Shown: positions 16,177 through 25,132, counted from the first letter of the stretch. The stretch: 64,000 nt of DNA from Paraburkholderia unamae (GCF_003268775.1 NZ_QLSU01000012.1:186001-250000), one strand, 5' to 3'. The notes: generated by a model not told the origin, from the sequence alone. Numbers and translations are program-made.

Positions 16177-16905
16177 TCATGCGGGCTGCGCCGCCACCGC
16201 CGTCACGGCGCTCACCTCGGCCGGCTCGCTTTCGGCGACCGCCGGCGCGGCGGGCACGTCCCAGCGCGGCGGCGTCTCGGCGTTGAGCGTCACGCGAAAC
16301 ACGCGCGCCTCGGTGTCGCCGGGGTTGCGCAGGCTGTGCGGCTGGTCGGCGTCGAACACGATCGCGTCGCCGGTCGCGAGCAACTGGCGGCGGTTGTGCA
16401 CGCTCACTTCGAGCGTGCCCTCGCTCACCACGAGGTTCACCGTCGTGCCCGGCGAGCGGCGCACGCCGGGCTCCGTATGCAAAGGCGCAATGCGCAGTTC
16501 GTGGAACTCCGCGGTGGCGGGCTCGCCTTCGGGGTAAAGCGCGCGCGCCGAATAACGGCCGTCGGCGCTTACGAGGCGCGACGCGCGCTCCGCAGGCAGA
16601 TGCTCGAAACCGTTCACGGCATGCCGACGCAGGAACGCCGACACCGACACTTTGAGCGCCGCCGCCACCTTGCACAGCACCTTGATGGACGGCACGCTGC
16701 GCGCCGACTCCACCTGGGCGAGCATGGCGCGCGAGACACCCGAGGCGCGGGCGAGCGCATCGAGCGAAAGCTGGCGCTCGGCGCGCAGCCGCGCGAGGTT
16801 CACGCCCACGAGATGCTCGAGCGTCTCGAAAGTGTCGTTAGGTCCTTCGGTGTGCGCAACATGGTTGGGCTGCGCGTCGCGCACGAGCGCGAGGGGTGAA
16901 TGCAT
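16177..16905 (-). CDS. XRE-family regulator with cupin domain
   Basis: 242 residues: an XRE helix-turn-helix at about 30-90 (LARLRAERQLSLDALARASGVSRAMLAQVESARSVPS, split over the recognition helix) joined to a C-terminal cupin domain (about 140-215; PGTTVNLVVSEGTLEV, GDAIVFDADQPHSLRNPGD). This is the SutR/PuuR-like layout in which the cupin senses a small ligand, often an amino acid or a sulfur compound. It lies 189 bases downstream of the MFS gene on the same strand. That gap contains a GAAG-TTAT-CTTC inverted repeat (16990-17001) and two GTTATC copies 14 bases apart, a possible operator for its own promoter. Confidence 0.88.
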   Translation of the reverse strand: MHSPLALVRDAQPNHVAHTEGPNDTFETLEHLVGVNLARLRAERQLSLDALARASGVSRAMLAQVESARSVPSIKVLCKVAAALKVSVSAFLRRHAVNGFEHLPAERASRLVSADGRYSARALYPEGEPATAEFHELRIAPLHTEPGVRRSPGTTVNLVVSEGTLEVSVHNRRQLLATGDAIVFDADQPHSLRNPGDTEARVFRVTLNAETPPRWDVPAAPAVAESEPAEVSAVTAVAAQPA

Positions 16906-17094
16906 GGCTGCCTCCGGGCTAGCCGCGTGAGAAGCGGCGCAAGAGCGTGAATGGAGGCAAGACTAGCATTGCGATTTGCCGCGCCCAACGAAGTTATCTT
17001 CACACTGTTATCAGCATTGCAGAGCGCGATTCCGGGATTGCTTTCGCGCTGTGCGCATAAGCCGGATCGGCGCGTCATGCAGCGTGATCCAGCA

Positions 17095-18282
17095 TCACGC
17101 GTCCTGTCCCACGGCCACGTTCGCCCCGCGCACCGACGCGCCGCGCGTGTCGAGCCGCGCCGCCGCCCACGTGAGCACGAGCGCCGCGAGCGAGACGACC
17201 GCCGCCACCCACGGCAGCGAGTCGAGCGCCACGCCGTGTGCGATGGCGAGACCGCCCATCCACGCGCCCATCGCGTTGCCCACGTTGAACGCACCAATGT
17301 TGAGCGTCGATGCGAGATTCGGCGCCGCGGCGGCTTTCGCCACCACGCGCATCTGGAGCGGCGGCACGGTCGCGAACGCAGCGATGCCCCACACGAACAC
17401 GGTAATGGCGGCCGGCCACATCGCATGGCTCGTCTTCGTGAAGATGGCCATCACCACGGCGAGCACCACCAGAATGCCCATGAGCGAGGGCATCAGCGCG
17501 CGGTCCGCGAGCTTGCCGCCCAGCGTGTTGCCGAACGTGAGCCCCACGCCGAACAGCACGAGCATGAGCGTCACGCCGCGCGGCGAGAAGCCGCTCACCT
17601 GCTCGAGAATCGGCGCGATATAGGTGAACACGACGAACACGCCGCCAAAGCCGAGCACGGTCATGCCGAGCGCGAGCCACACCTGCGGGTCGCGCAGCAC
17701 GCGCACTTCGTGGCCGAGGCCGATCGGGCCGCTGTCGTGCTGATTCGGCACGAGCGCGCTCACGCCGATCAGCGAGATCATGCCAAGGCCGCTCACGATC
17801 CAGAACGCCACGCGCCAGCCGAACTGCTGGCCAATGGCCGTGCCGAACGGCACGCCCAGCACCGTGGCGAGCGTGAGGCCGGTGAACATGAGCGCGATAG
17901 CGCTCGCGCGCTTTTCCTGCGGCACGAGCGAGGCGGCCACCACGGCGCCGATGCCGAAGAACGAACCATGCGCGAACGAGGCCACGACGCGCGCGACCAT
18001 CAGCAGCGAATAGTCCGACGCGACCGCGCACATCACATTGCCGACGATGAACACGCCCATCAGCAGTTGCAGCGCGAGCTTGCGCGGCATGCGGCTCGTG
18101 AGCGCGGCGAGCAGCGGCGCGCCGGCCGCCACGCCGAGCGCATAACCGGTCACGAGCAGGCCGGCGGCGGGAATCGTCACGTGCAGATCGCGCGCGACGT
18201 CGGGCAACAGGCCCATGATGAGAAACTCGGTGGTGCCGATGGCAAAGGCGCTGATCGCCAGCGCAAGCAAGGGGATAGGCAT
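17095..18282 (-). CDS. MFS efflux transporter, DHA1 (AraJ/YdhP-like)
   Basis: 395 residues with 12 predicted membrane helices, one DHA1-type major-facilitator domain. Typical stretches are FAIGTTEFLIMGLLPDVA at the N-terminus, the loop 2-3 variant LTSRMPRKLALQ, RVVASFAHGSFFGIGAVVAASLVP in helix 4/5 and TLNIGAFNVGNAMGAWMGG late in the second half. Similar proteins export arabinose, purine nucleosides or drugs; the substrate is unknown here. It follows the VOC gene after 37 bases on the same strand, so the two likely form an operon divergent from lysR. Confidence 0.88.
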   Translation of the reverse strand: MPIPLLALAISAFAIGTTEFLIMGLLPDVARDLHVTIPAAGLLVTGYALGVAAGAPLLAALTSRMPRKLALQLLMGVFIVGNVMCAVASDYSLLMVARVVASFAHGSFFGIGAVVAASLVPQEKRASAIALMFTGLTLATVLGVPFGTAIGQQFGWRVAFWIVSGLGMISLIGVSALVPNQHDSGPIGLGHEVRVLRDPQVWLALGMTVLGFGGVFVVFTYIAPILEQVSGFSPRGVTLMLVLFGVGLTFGNTLGGKLADRALMPSLMGILVVLAVVMAIFTKTSHAMWPAAITVFVWGIAAFATVPPLQMRVVAKAAAAPNLASTLNIGAFNVGNAMGAWMGGLAIAHGVALDSLPWVAAVVSLAALVLTWAAARLDTRGASVRGANVAVGQDA

Positions 18283-18319
18283 GGAAATCTCCGAAAATCG
18301 GCCTTGGATTCAGTGGATA

Positions 18320-18751
18320 TCAGTGGGATTCAGGTGCACCCGGTTGCACGCCGGCAGGCGCGCCAACCGGCGACGACGTCACGAACTCGACGACGACGCC
18401 CGGCGCGAGCGCCACGAAAAGCTGCACCTCGGCGCTCGCGGGCACTTCGGCGACCTGGTACGGCACGCGGTGCGCGGCGAGCCGCTGCAACAGCGCGCGC
18501 CACGCCTCGCCGGGCGCGACGCGAAACGCCACGTGGTCGATGCGCGGCGCGACGAGCGCGGGCGGTTGCGCGGGCACGGTCGCATCGACGAGATGCACGA
18601 GCGGCACGCGCGCGCTGCCCTTCGCGTAGAGCCAGTGACCGTCCACGCGAAATGGCGGACGCGGGCCGTCGTCGAGACCGACGATGTCGCAAAAGAAGCG
18701 GCGCGTCCCTTCGAGGTCGGGCGTAACGAGCGTGACGTGATCGAGTTGCAT
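18320..18751 (-). CDS. VOC-family (glyoxalase/dioxygenase fold) protein
   Basis: 143 residues with a single vicinal-oxygen-chelate module: LDHVTLVTPDLEGTRRFF at the start and HVAFRV plus VVVEFV later supply the usual His and Glu positions. It may be a lyase, dioxygenase-like or resistance protein. It is the first gene of a pair with an MFS exporter and sits head-to-head with a LysR gene, an arrangement common for inducible detoxification modules. The substrate is unknown. Confidence 0.82.
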   Translation of the reverse strand: MQLDHVTLVTPDLEGTRRFFCDIVGLDDGPRPPFRVDGHWLYAKGSARVPLVHLVDATVPAQPPALVAPRIDHVAFRVAPGEAWRALLQRLAAHRVPYQVAEVPASAEVQLFVALAPGVVVEFVTSSPVGAPAGVQPGAPESH

Positions 18752-18887
18752 GGCGTGTAGGGCGCGCCCGGCGGAAGGCCCGGCGCGGCAGTTGTCCTGA
18801 AAACACGCGCATTGTCGGGCTTACGCGCAATTTTGATAATTGGCGTAGCATTTGAAGCATTTTCAATCTTTTTCTAATAATCGCGCG

Positions 18888-19859
18888 ATGGACAATCTCG
18901 GCGACGTGCGCCTTTTCGTGGAGGCGACACGCCTCGGCAGCCTTTCCGCGGCGGGCCGCAAGCTAGGCCTCACGCCCGCGGCGGCAAGCGCGCGGCTCGC
19001 GCGGCTGGAGGCGGAACTGCACGCGCGCCTGTTCGACCGCACCACCCGCCAGCTGCGCCTCACCGACGAAGGCCGCGTCTACCTCACCTGTAGCGAGCAC
19101 GCGCTGCGCTCGCTCGACGACGCCAAGGCGGCCTTGCAGGAGGGCCAGAACGCGGTGCGCGGCAAGGTGCGCATTTCCGCGACCTCGGACTTCGGCCGCA
19201 ACCTGCTGATGACCTGGCTCGACGAGTTTCGCGACCGCTACCCCGACGTACGTTTCTCGCTGATGCTGACCGACTCGATCTCGAACCTCGTGCTCGAAGA
19301 CATCGATCTCGCGATCCGTTTCGGCACCCCGCAGGACAGCTCGCTCGTCGCGCGCTGGCTCGCGCCGAACCGCCGGGTGCTGTGCGCTTCGCCCAAGTAC
19401 CTCGCGCGCCACGGCGAGCCGCGCGAACCGAACGATCTGGCCCGCTTCGACTGCATCGTGATCGGCTCGGCGGCGGGGCCGGTGAACGAATGGCGCTTCA
19501 CGCGCGGCGACGAAACGCAGACTTACACCGTGCCGCTCGACGGCGCGCTCGAATCCACGGATGGCGAAGTCGTGCGCCAGTGGGCGCTGTGCGGCTATGG
19601 TCTCGCGGTGAAGTCGATCTGGGACGTGGCCGACGACCTGCGCGCCGGGCGTCTCACGACCGTGATGCCCGAGTGGCGCTACCCCGACGCGCCGCTGCAC
19701 GCGCTCTATCACCGCAACCGCTTTCTCGCGCCGCGCGTGCGGGTGCTGCTCGATTTCCTGACCGAGCGTTTCGCGCAGACTTCGGGGGAGCTGGAGGCGC
19801 TCGTGCCCTGCACGGATCCCGCCGAGGCGACGCAAAGCCGAAGGCGCAAACGGCTATAA
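18888..19859 (+). CDS. LysR-family transcriptional regulator
   Basis: 323 residues. The N-terminal winged helix reads NLGDVRLFVEATRLGSLSAA and LTPAAASARLARLEAELHARLFDRTTRQLRLT; the C-terminal 200 residues form the periplasmic-binding-like effector domain. It is divergent from the VOC-MFS pair with a 136-base AT-rich gap, including TTGATAATTGGCG, where a LysR box is expected. It therefore probably controls that pair and itself. The ATG at 18888 matches the family start; the frame is open 12 codons further up, without a better site. No strong ribosome-binding site is visible. Confidence 0.9.
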   Translation: MDNLGDVRLFVEATRLGSLSAAGRKLGLTPAAASARLARLEAELHARLFDRTTRQLRLTDEGRVYLTCSEHALRSLDDAKAALQEGQNAVRGKVRISATSDFGRNLLMTWLDEFRDRYPDVRFSLMLTDSISNLVLEDIDLAIRFGTPQDSSLVARWLAPNRRVLCASPKYLARHGEPREPNDLARFDCIVIGSAAGPVNEWRFTRGDETQTYTVPLDGALESTDGEVVRQWALCGYGLAVKSIWDVADDLRAGRLTTVMPEWRYPDAPLHALYHRNRFLAPRVRVLLDFLTERFAQTSGELEALVPCTDPAEATQSRRRKRL

Positions 19860-20156
19860 TGTCCGATTGCGCGCAAAGCGATCCGCAGACGCATCCGTCG
19901 TGTCGAATGCCCTTCGGCCCTGGAAAATACCTCGGCAAATGCGTCGGCAAAAAGAAGCGAAAAGCAAAGCGGAACGCCCCAGATCGCGAGGCGCGCATGG
20001 CCAGAAAGAGGATGCCAACGCCGGTCTCGTAGCCGGTCTTCCGCGCCCGATTCGACCCCCATAAAACACCGTAGTCCTGACGTGCAGACCGTGCATCACG
20101 CGCGCGCATCAAGCGGACGACGCCCCCAGGTCAACCACTGCGAACGGCGAAACCCG
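19860..20156 (+). promoter_or_regulatory. Leader region of miaB with a consensus -10 box
   Basis: A perfect TATAAT (19855-19860) overlaps the lysR stop codon, but I find no matching -35, so the promoter is uncertain. If used, it gives miaB a leader of about 290 bases. Short open frames in this gap, on both strands, are not supported by start signals. No tRNA or riboswitch pattern is visible. Confidence 0.3.
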
Positions 20157-21530
20157 ATGACCAAGAAAGTTTATGTAAAGACCTTTGGCTGCCAGATGAA
20201 CGAGTACGACTCCGACAAGATGGTCGACGTACTCGGCGTTGCCGAAGGTCTCGTGAAGACGGACACCCCCGAAGACGCGGACGTCATTCTCTTCAACACC
20301 TGCTCGGTGCGCGAAAAGGCGCAGGAAAAGGTCTTTTCCGACCTGGGCCGCGTGCGCGAGCTCAAGGAAGCGAACCCGAACCTGCTGATCGGCGTGGGTG
20401 GCTGCGTGGCAAGCCAGGAAGGCGCGGCGATCGTCCAGCGCGCGCCGTATGTGGACCTCGTGTTCGGCCCGCAAACGCTGCACCGCCTGCCGCAGATGAT
20501 CGACGCGCGCCGCGCCTCGGGCCGCGCGCAGGTGGATATCAGCTTCCCCGAAATCGAGAAGTTCGACCATCTGCCGCCCGCGCGCGTGGAAGGCCCGAGC
20601 GCGTTCGTCTCGATCATGGAAGGCTGCTCGAAGTATTGCAGCTACTGCGTCGTGCCGTACACGCGTGGCGAGGAAGTCTCGCGCCCGCTCGACGACGTGC
20701 TCACCGAAATCGCCGGCCTCGCCGACCAGGGTGTGCGTGAAGTCACGCTGCTCGGCCAGAACGTGAACGCCTATCGTGGCGCGTTGACCAACGGCGCGCA
20801 CGACGTGGCCGACTTCGCGACGTTGATCGAGTACGTCGCGGAGATCCCCGGCATCGAGCGGATCCGCTACACGACTTCGCACCCGAAGGAATTCACGCAG
20901 CGCCTGATCGACACGTACGCGAAGGTGCCCAAGCTCGTGAGCCACCTGCACCTGCCGGTGCAGCACGGCTCCGACCGCGTGCTCATGGCGATGAAGCGCG
21001 GCTACACCGTGCTCGAATACAAGTCGATCATCCGCAAACTGCGCGCGATCCGCCCTGACCTGTCGCTCTCCACGGACTTCATCGTGGGCTTCCCCGGCGA
21101 GACCGAAGAGGACTTCGAGAAGATGATGGCGCTCGTCGAGGAGATGAGCTACGACACGAGCTTCTCGTTCATCTACAGCCCGCGTCCGGGCACGCCCGCC
21201 GCGAACCTCTCCGACGACACGCCGCGCGAAGTGAAGCTCAAGCGCCTGCAACATCTCCAGGCCACGATCGAAGAAAACGTGGCGCGTATCAGCCATTCGA
21301 TGGTCGGCCGAGTCGAGCGCATTCTCGTGGAAGGCCCTTCGCGCAAGGACCCGAGCGAACTGTCGGGCCGCACGCAGAACAACCGTGTGGTGAACTTCCC
21401 GGCGCCGCTCGCCTCGCACGCGCGCCTGATCGGCCAGATGATCGACGTGAAGATCAACCACGCGTATCCGCACTCGCTGCGCGGCGAACTCGTGCTCACG
21501 CACGAAGACGCTTCGACGCTCGCGCATTAA
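20157..21530 (+). CDS. miaB: tRNA-2-methylthio-N6-isopentenyladenosine-37 synthase
   Basis: 457 residues. This radical-SAM methylthiotransferase adds the 2-methylthio group at A37 of tRNAs reading UNN codons. The auxiliary cluster cysteines are in FGCQMNEYDSD (Cys12), NTCSVREKA and GGCVAS. The radical-SAM cluster is CSKYCSYC with Cys157, Cys161 and Cys164, at the same numbers as the E. coli enzyme. A TRAM RNA-binding domain closes the protein. The ATG of MTKKVYVKTFGCQ was chosen, since the upstream in-frame codons are not family-like. It is the first gene of the miaB-phoH-ybeY run. Confidence 0.97.
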   Translation: MTKKVYVKTFGCQMNEYDSDKMVDVLGVAEGLVKTDTPEDADVILFNTCSVREKAQEKVFSDLGRVRELKEANPNLLIGVGGCVASQEGAAIVQRAPYVDLVFGPQTLHRLPQMIDARRASGRAQVDISFPEIEKFDHLPPARVEGPSAFVSIMEGCSKYCSYCVVPYTRGEEVSRPLDDVLTEIAGLADQGVREVTLLGQNVNAYRGALTNGAHDVADFATLIEYVAEIPGIERIRYTTSHPKEFTQRLIDTYAKVPKLVSHLHLPVQHGSDRVLMAMKRGYTVLEYKSIIRKLRAIRPDLSLSTDFIVGFPGETEEDFEKMMALVEEMSYDTSFSFIYSPRPGTPAANLSDDTPREVKLKRLQHLQATIEENVARISHSMVGRVERILVEGPSRKDPSELSGRTQNNRVVNFPAPLASHARLIGQMIDVKINHAYPHSLRGELVLTHEDASTLAH

Positions 21531-21580
21531 TCTCCGTTAATCGCCTACCCAGTATCGGAATTCAGGAGTTCAGAGACACC

Positions 21581-22690
21581 TTGAAGCCCAATCAGCAGCA
21601 TCTGGAATTCAACGCGCCGCGCGACGACAATGCGCGGCTTGCCAACCTCTGCGGCCCGCTCGACGAAAACCTGCGGCAGATCGAGCAAGCGCTCGACGTC
21701 ACGCTCGCGCGGCGCGGCCATCGCATCAGCATTCGCGGGCGCGGCGCCAGGCTCGCGCTCGCGGCGCTCGAAAACTTCTACAACCGGGCACGCGACCCGC
21801 TGTCGGTCGACGACATTCAGCTCGCGCTCGTCGAAGCACGCCACGCGGCGAACGACCCGCGCGGCAACGGCAACGGCGGCCTGCGCGGCAACGCGAATGG
21901 CGGCAACGGCGGCAACGACGCCACGGAAATCGACCCGCGTTTTCGCGGCGACCCCGACCACCCGTTCGACGAGCCCGCGCGCGAAGGCGTGGACGTCGAG
22001 GAACTCGGCCCGAAGCTCTACACGCGCCGCGCCGACCTGCGCGGGCGCACGCCGGCGCAGCGCGAGTACCTCAAGCAGATCATTTCGCACGACGTGACGT
22101 TCGGCATCGGCCCGGCCGGCACCGGCAAGACCTATCTCGCCGTGGCCTGCGCCGTGGACGCGCTGGAACGCGACCAGGTCAAGCGCATCGTGCTCACGCG
22201 TCCGGCCGTGGAAGCGGGCGAGCGTCTGGGCTTCCTGCCGGGCGACCTCGCGCAGAAGGTCGATCCGTATCTGCGCCCGCTCTATGACGCGCTCTACGAC
22301 CTGCTCGGTTTCGACAAGACCGCGAAGATGTTCGAGCGCCAGATGATCGAAATCGCGCCGCTCGCGTACATGCGCGGGCGCACGCTCAATCACGCGTTCA
22401 TCATCCTCGACGAGGCGCAGAACACCACGCCCGAGCAGATGAAGATGTTCCTCACGCGTATCGGCTTCGGCTCGAAGGCCGTCGTGACCGGCGACACCAC
22501 CCAGGTGGACCTGCCGCGCGGCCACAAGAGCGGCCTGATCGAGGCGCAGCATGTGCTGGCGAACGTGCGCGGCATCGCCGTCACGCACTTCACGAGTGCG
22601 GACGTGGTGCGCCATCCGCTCGTCGCGCGCATCGTCGAGGCTTACGACGCGCACTCGAAAAGAGACGAAAACGTTGGCGACGCGCGCTGA
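21581..22690 (+). CDS. ybeZ: PhoH-like ATPase (YbeZ)
   Basis: 369 residues from a TTG start. The C-terminal 210 residues are the PhoH P-loop domain: Walker A GPAGTGKTYLA, Walker B FIILDEAQNTT, and the sensor-like VVTGDTTQVDLP. It partners YbeY (next gene) in ribosome and RNA quality control in other bacteria. An N-terminal KH-like region (about 1-75) is followed by an unusual Gly/Asn-rich insert (NGNGGLRGNANGGNGGN at about 95-115) that looks like a flexible linker. It follows miaB after 50 bases. Confidence 0.93.
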   Translation: MKPNQQHLEFNAPRDDNARLANLCGPLDENLRQIEQALDVTLARRGHRISIRGRGARLALAALENFYNRARDPLSVDDIQLALVEARHAANDPRGNGNGGLRGNANGGNGGNDATEIDPRFRGDPDHPFDEPAREGVDVEELGPKLYTRRADLRGRTPAQREYLKQIISHDVTFGIGPAGTGKTYLAVACAVDALERDQVKRIVLTRPAVEAGERLGFLPGDLAQKVDPYLRPLYDALYDLLGFDKTAKMFERQMIEIAPLAYMRGRTLNHAFIILDEAQNTTPEQMKMFLTRIGFGSKAVVTGDTTQVDLPRGHKSGLIEAQHVLANVRGIAVTHFTSADVVRHPLVARIVEAYDAHSKRDENVGDAR

Positions 22691-22724
22691 CGCCGTGGTC
22701 TGTCCCGCTTCGCTGATCTAGCCC

Positions 22725-23186
22725 ATGGCCCGTGCACCCAAACTCAAACTGACCGTGCAGTTCCCCGCCGCGAAGGCGTTTCCCGAGCACAAGGCCGCGC
22801 TGCCGCGCGCCACGGTGGCGGCGTGGCTCAAGGCCGCCCTCTTCGCGGACGCGGAACTGGCCGTGCGCTTTGTCGACGCCGAGGAAGGCCGCACGCTCAA
22901 CCGCACCTATCGCGGCAAGGACTACGCGACCAACGTGCTCACCTTCGCCTACGCGGAGAGCGAGGACGACCCGGTCACGGGCGATCTCATCCTGTGCTGC
23001 CCGGTGGTGGAAAAGGAAGCCGCCGAGCAGGGCAAGCCGCTCGCCGCGCACTACGCGCATTTGCTCGTGCACGGCGCGCTGCACGCGCAGGGTTACGATC
23101 ACGAGGACGAGGACGAGGCCGAGGAGATGGAAGGCATCGAGACCGAGGTGCTCAACTCGCTCGGCTTTCCCGATCCGTACAAGTAA
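22725..23186 (+). CDS. ybeY: Endoribonuclease YbeY
   Basis: 153 residues. This zinc-dependent RNase is needed for 16S rRNA 3'-end maturation and 70S ribosome quality control. The metal motif HGALHAQGYDH (three histidines) is intact near 120, with the family stretches TNVLTFAY and GDLILC upstream. The acidic run DEDEDEAEEME after the motif is usual for the family. It begins 34 bases after phoH and ends 12 bases before the chaC-like gene, so it is surely in the same operon. Confidence 0.96.
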   Translation: MARAPKLKLTVQFPAAKAFPEHKAALPRATVAAWLKAALFADAELAVRFVDAEEGRTLNRTYRGKDYATNVLTFAYAESEDDPVTGDLILCCPVVEKEAAEQGKPLAAHYAHLLVHGALHAQGYDHEDEDEAEEMEGIETEVLNSLGFPDPYK

Positions 23187-23198
23187 CGCTCCCCCGCA

Positions 23199-23882
23199 AT
23201 GAACGACAAGCGCACGCCCGACTTCGCTCCGCCCTCAGCCCTGCCCGAGGCGGGCGACGCGAGCGTGCCCTGCCCCGGCTACCCGCCGGCGCTCGGCGAG
23301 TCGAAGCTCCTGAGCGACGACGAACTGCGCGCCTCGCTTGCCTGCACACTCAAGGACTGGGACGGCGCGAGCGACCTCTGGCTGTTCGGCTATGGCTCGC
23401 TGATCTGGAACCCAGGACTGCCCACCGTGGAGAACGTGCGTTCGCGCGTGCACGGCTACCATCGCGGGCTCTACCTGTGGTCGCGCGTGAACCGCGGCAC
23501 GCCCGAGCAACCGGGCCTCGTGCTCGCGCTCGACCGCGGCGGCGCGTGCGCGGGCGTGGCGTTCCGGCTCGCGGCCGAAGGCGTGATGCCGCACCTCGAA
23601 GCGCTCTGGCGCCGCGAAATGCCGATGGGCTCCTACCGCCCAGCGTGGCTGCCCTGCGTGCTCGCCGACGGCCGGCGCGTCGCCGCGCTCGCCTTCGTCA
23701 TGCGACGCGACGTCGCATCCTACACAGGCAAGCTTTCCGAAGCGACCGTGCGCGCCGTGTTCGGCTGCGCGTCGGGCCGCTACGGCACGACACTCGATTA
23801 CGTCCGCCGCACCGTGGACGCACTGCGCGAGAGCGGCATGCGCGACCGGGCGCTTGAGCGGCTGCTCGCGCGCTGCGCGTAA
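23199..23882 (+). CDS. ChaC-like gamma-glutamylcyclotransferase
   Basis: 227 residues. The fold's substrate loop FGYGSLIWNPG and the predicted catalytic Glu in LEALWRREMPMGSYRP match ChaC enzymes, which split glutathione into 5-oxoproline and Cys-Gly in the cytosol. About 50 residues before the domain are unrelated, polar sequence. It lies between ybeY and corC, 12 bases after ybeY. This position suggests co-expression with ribosome maturation rather than a separate glutathione locus. Confidence 0.92.
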   Translation: MNDKRTPDFAPPSALPEAGDASVPCPGYPPALGESKLLSDDELRASLACTLKDWDGASDLWLFGYGSLIWNPGLPTVENVRSRVHGYHRGLYLWSRVNRGTPEQPGLVLALDRGGACAGVAFRLAAEGVMPHLEALWRREMPMGSYRPAWLPCVLADGRRVAALAFVMRRDVASYTGKLSEATVRAVFGCASGRYGTTLDYVRRTVDALRESGMRDRALERLLARCA

Positions 23883-24061
23883 AGTCGCGTGGCGGCCTGC
23901 CCCTTTTTCGTCCACCGCGCGGCAACGCCCCATCTGCGTTAGGATTGATCTGCCGGTGTGCGCCGAACGTGTGTCATTACACGGTCGCGCCACAGGCATG
24001 TTGTATCCTTAACCCTCCGTAACAGCGCGCCCCGCCCCAAAGCGGCAAGGGGCGCACCACC

Positions 24062-24955
24062 ATGAACGACTCCTATCCCAGTCGACGCCAGACCGACAAA
24101 CCGCAGGAAAAGCGCTCTCTGCTCGAGCGGCTAACCGACTTCATCTCGCCCGAGCCCGACTCGCGCAGCGAGCTTCTCGAAATTCTCCAGGACGCGCACG
24201 CGCGCAACTTGATCGACGCCGATTCGCTTTCGATGATCGAAGGCGTGTTCCAGGTGTCCGAGCTTTGCGCGCGCGACATCATGATCCCGCGCGCCCAGAT
24301 GGACGCGATCAACATCGCCGAAAGGCCTGACGAATTCATTCCGTTCGTGCTGGAGAAAGCGCACTCGCGCTACCCCGTGTACGACGGCAACCGCGACAAC
24401 GTGATCGGCGTGCTGCTCGCGAAGGACCTGCTGCGCTACTACGCCGAAGAGGAGTTCGACGTGCGCGGCATGCTGCGCCCGGCCGTGTTCATCCCCGAGT
24501 CCAAGCGCCTGAACGTGCTGCTGCACGACTTTCGCCAGAACCGCAATCACATCGCCATCGTCGTGGACGAATACGGCGGCGTGGCCGGTCTCATCACGAT
24601 CGAGGACGTGCTGGAACAGATCGTGGGCGACATCGAGGACGAGTACGACTTCGACGAGGAAAGCGGCAACATCATCGCCTCGCCCGACGGGCGCTTTCGC
24701 GTGCGCGCGCTCACCGAGATCGTGCAGTTCAACGAAGCGTTCGGCACCCATTATTCCGACGAGGAAGTCGACACGATCGGCGGCTTCGTCACGAATCACT
24801 TCGGCCACGTGCCGCATCGCGGAGAAAAGGTGCGCATCGACGACCTGATCTTCGAGGTGCTGCGCGCCGACGCCCGCCAGGTCCACATGCTGCTCGTGCG
24901 CCGCGACCCGATGGCCGGACAGCGCGAATCCGCGTTGCTGCCGCCGGGCACCTGA
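24062..24955 (+). CDS. corC: CorC/YbeX-family CBS-domain protein
   Basis: 297 residues: two CBS domains (about 70-190; IMIPRAQMDAI, HSRYPVYDGNRDNVIGVL, NHIAIVVDEYGGVAGLITIEDVLEQIVGDI) and a C-terminal CorC/HlyC domain (about 205-285). There is no membrane segment, so it is the YbeX type, linked to Mg/Co efflux and, in other bacteria, to ribosome metabolism, in line with the neighbouring ybeZ-ybeY. The gap before it is 179 bases, so it may have an own promoter. A clear terminator follows it. Confidence 0.93.
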   Translation: MNDSYPSRRQTDKPQEKRSLLERLTDFISPEPDSRSELLEILQDAHARNLIDADSLSMIEGVFQVSELCARDIMIPRAQMDAINIAERPDEFIPFVLEKAHSRYPVYDGNRDNVIGVLLAKDLLRYYAEEEFDVRGMLRPAVFIPESKRLNVLLHDFRQNRNHIAIVVDEYGGVAGLITIEDVLEQIVGDIEDEYDFDEESGNIIASPDGRFRVRALTEIVQFNEAFGTHYSDEEVDTIGGFVTNHFGHVPHRGEKVRIDDLIFEVLRADARQVHMLLVRRDPMAGQRESALLPPGT

Positions 24956-24980
24956 GCCCGCCGCGAGCGCGAAACGACGA

Positions 24981-25004
24981 CGCCAGCCTTCGGGCTGGCG
25001 TTTT
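24981..25004 (+). terminator. Intrinsic terminator after corC
   Basis: CGCCAGCC (24981-24988), a TTCG tetraloop, and GGCTGGCG (24993-25000), followed by TTTT. It separates corC from lnt, so lnt needs read-through or a promoter within 25005-25132. Confidence 0.82.
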
Positions 25005-25132
25005 GCCTTGAAGGGCGCGACCGCGTATCGACCCGGTATCGACGCACGAAAGTGCTATCGTTGCGCTCGTCCCACATTCCGCGCCTGTGGTTTTCACCGC
25101 CGCGCTTTTTACGTCGCACTTCACCGCATCGC

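Noticed and set aside
16951..18726. 591-codon plus-strand frame opposite the MFS and VOC genes
   Set aside because: Arg/His/Glu low-complexity shadow; the minus-strand MFS protein has proper membrane helices.
19900..20070. tRNA-like TTCGA near a GC stem before miaB
   Set aside because: No T-arm or acceptor stem can be formed on either strand; not a tRNA.
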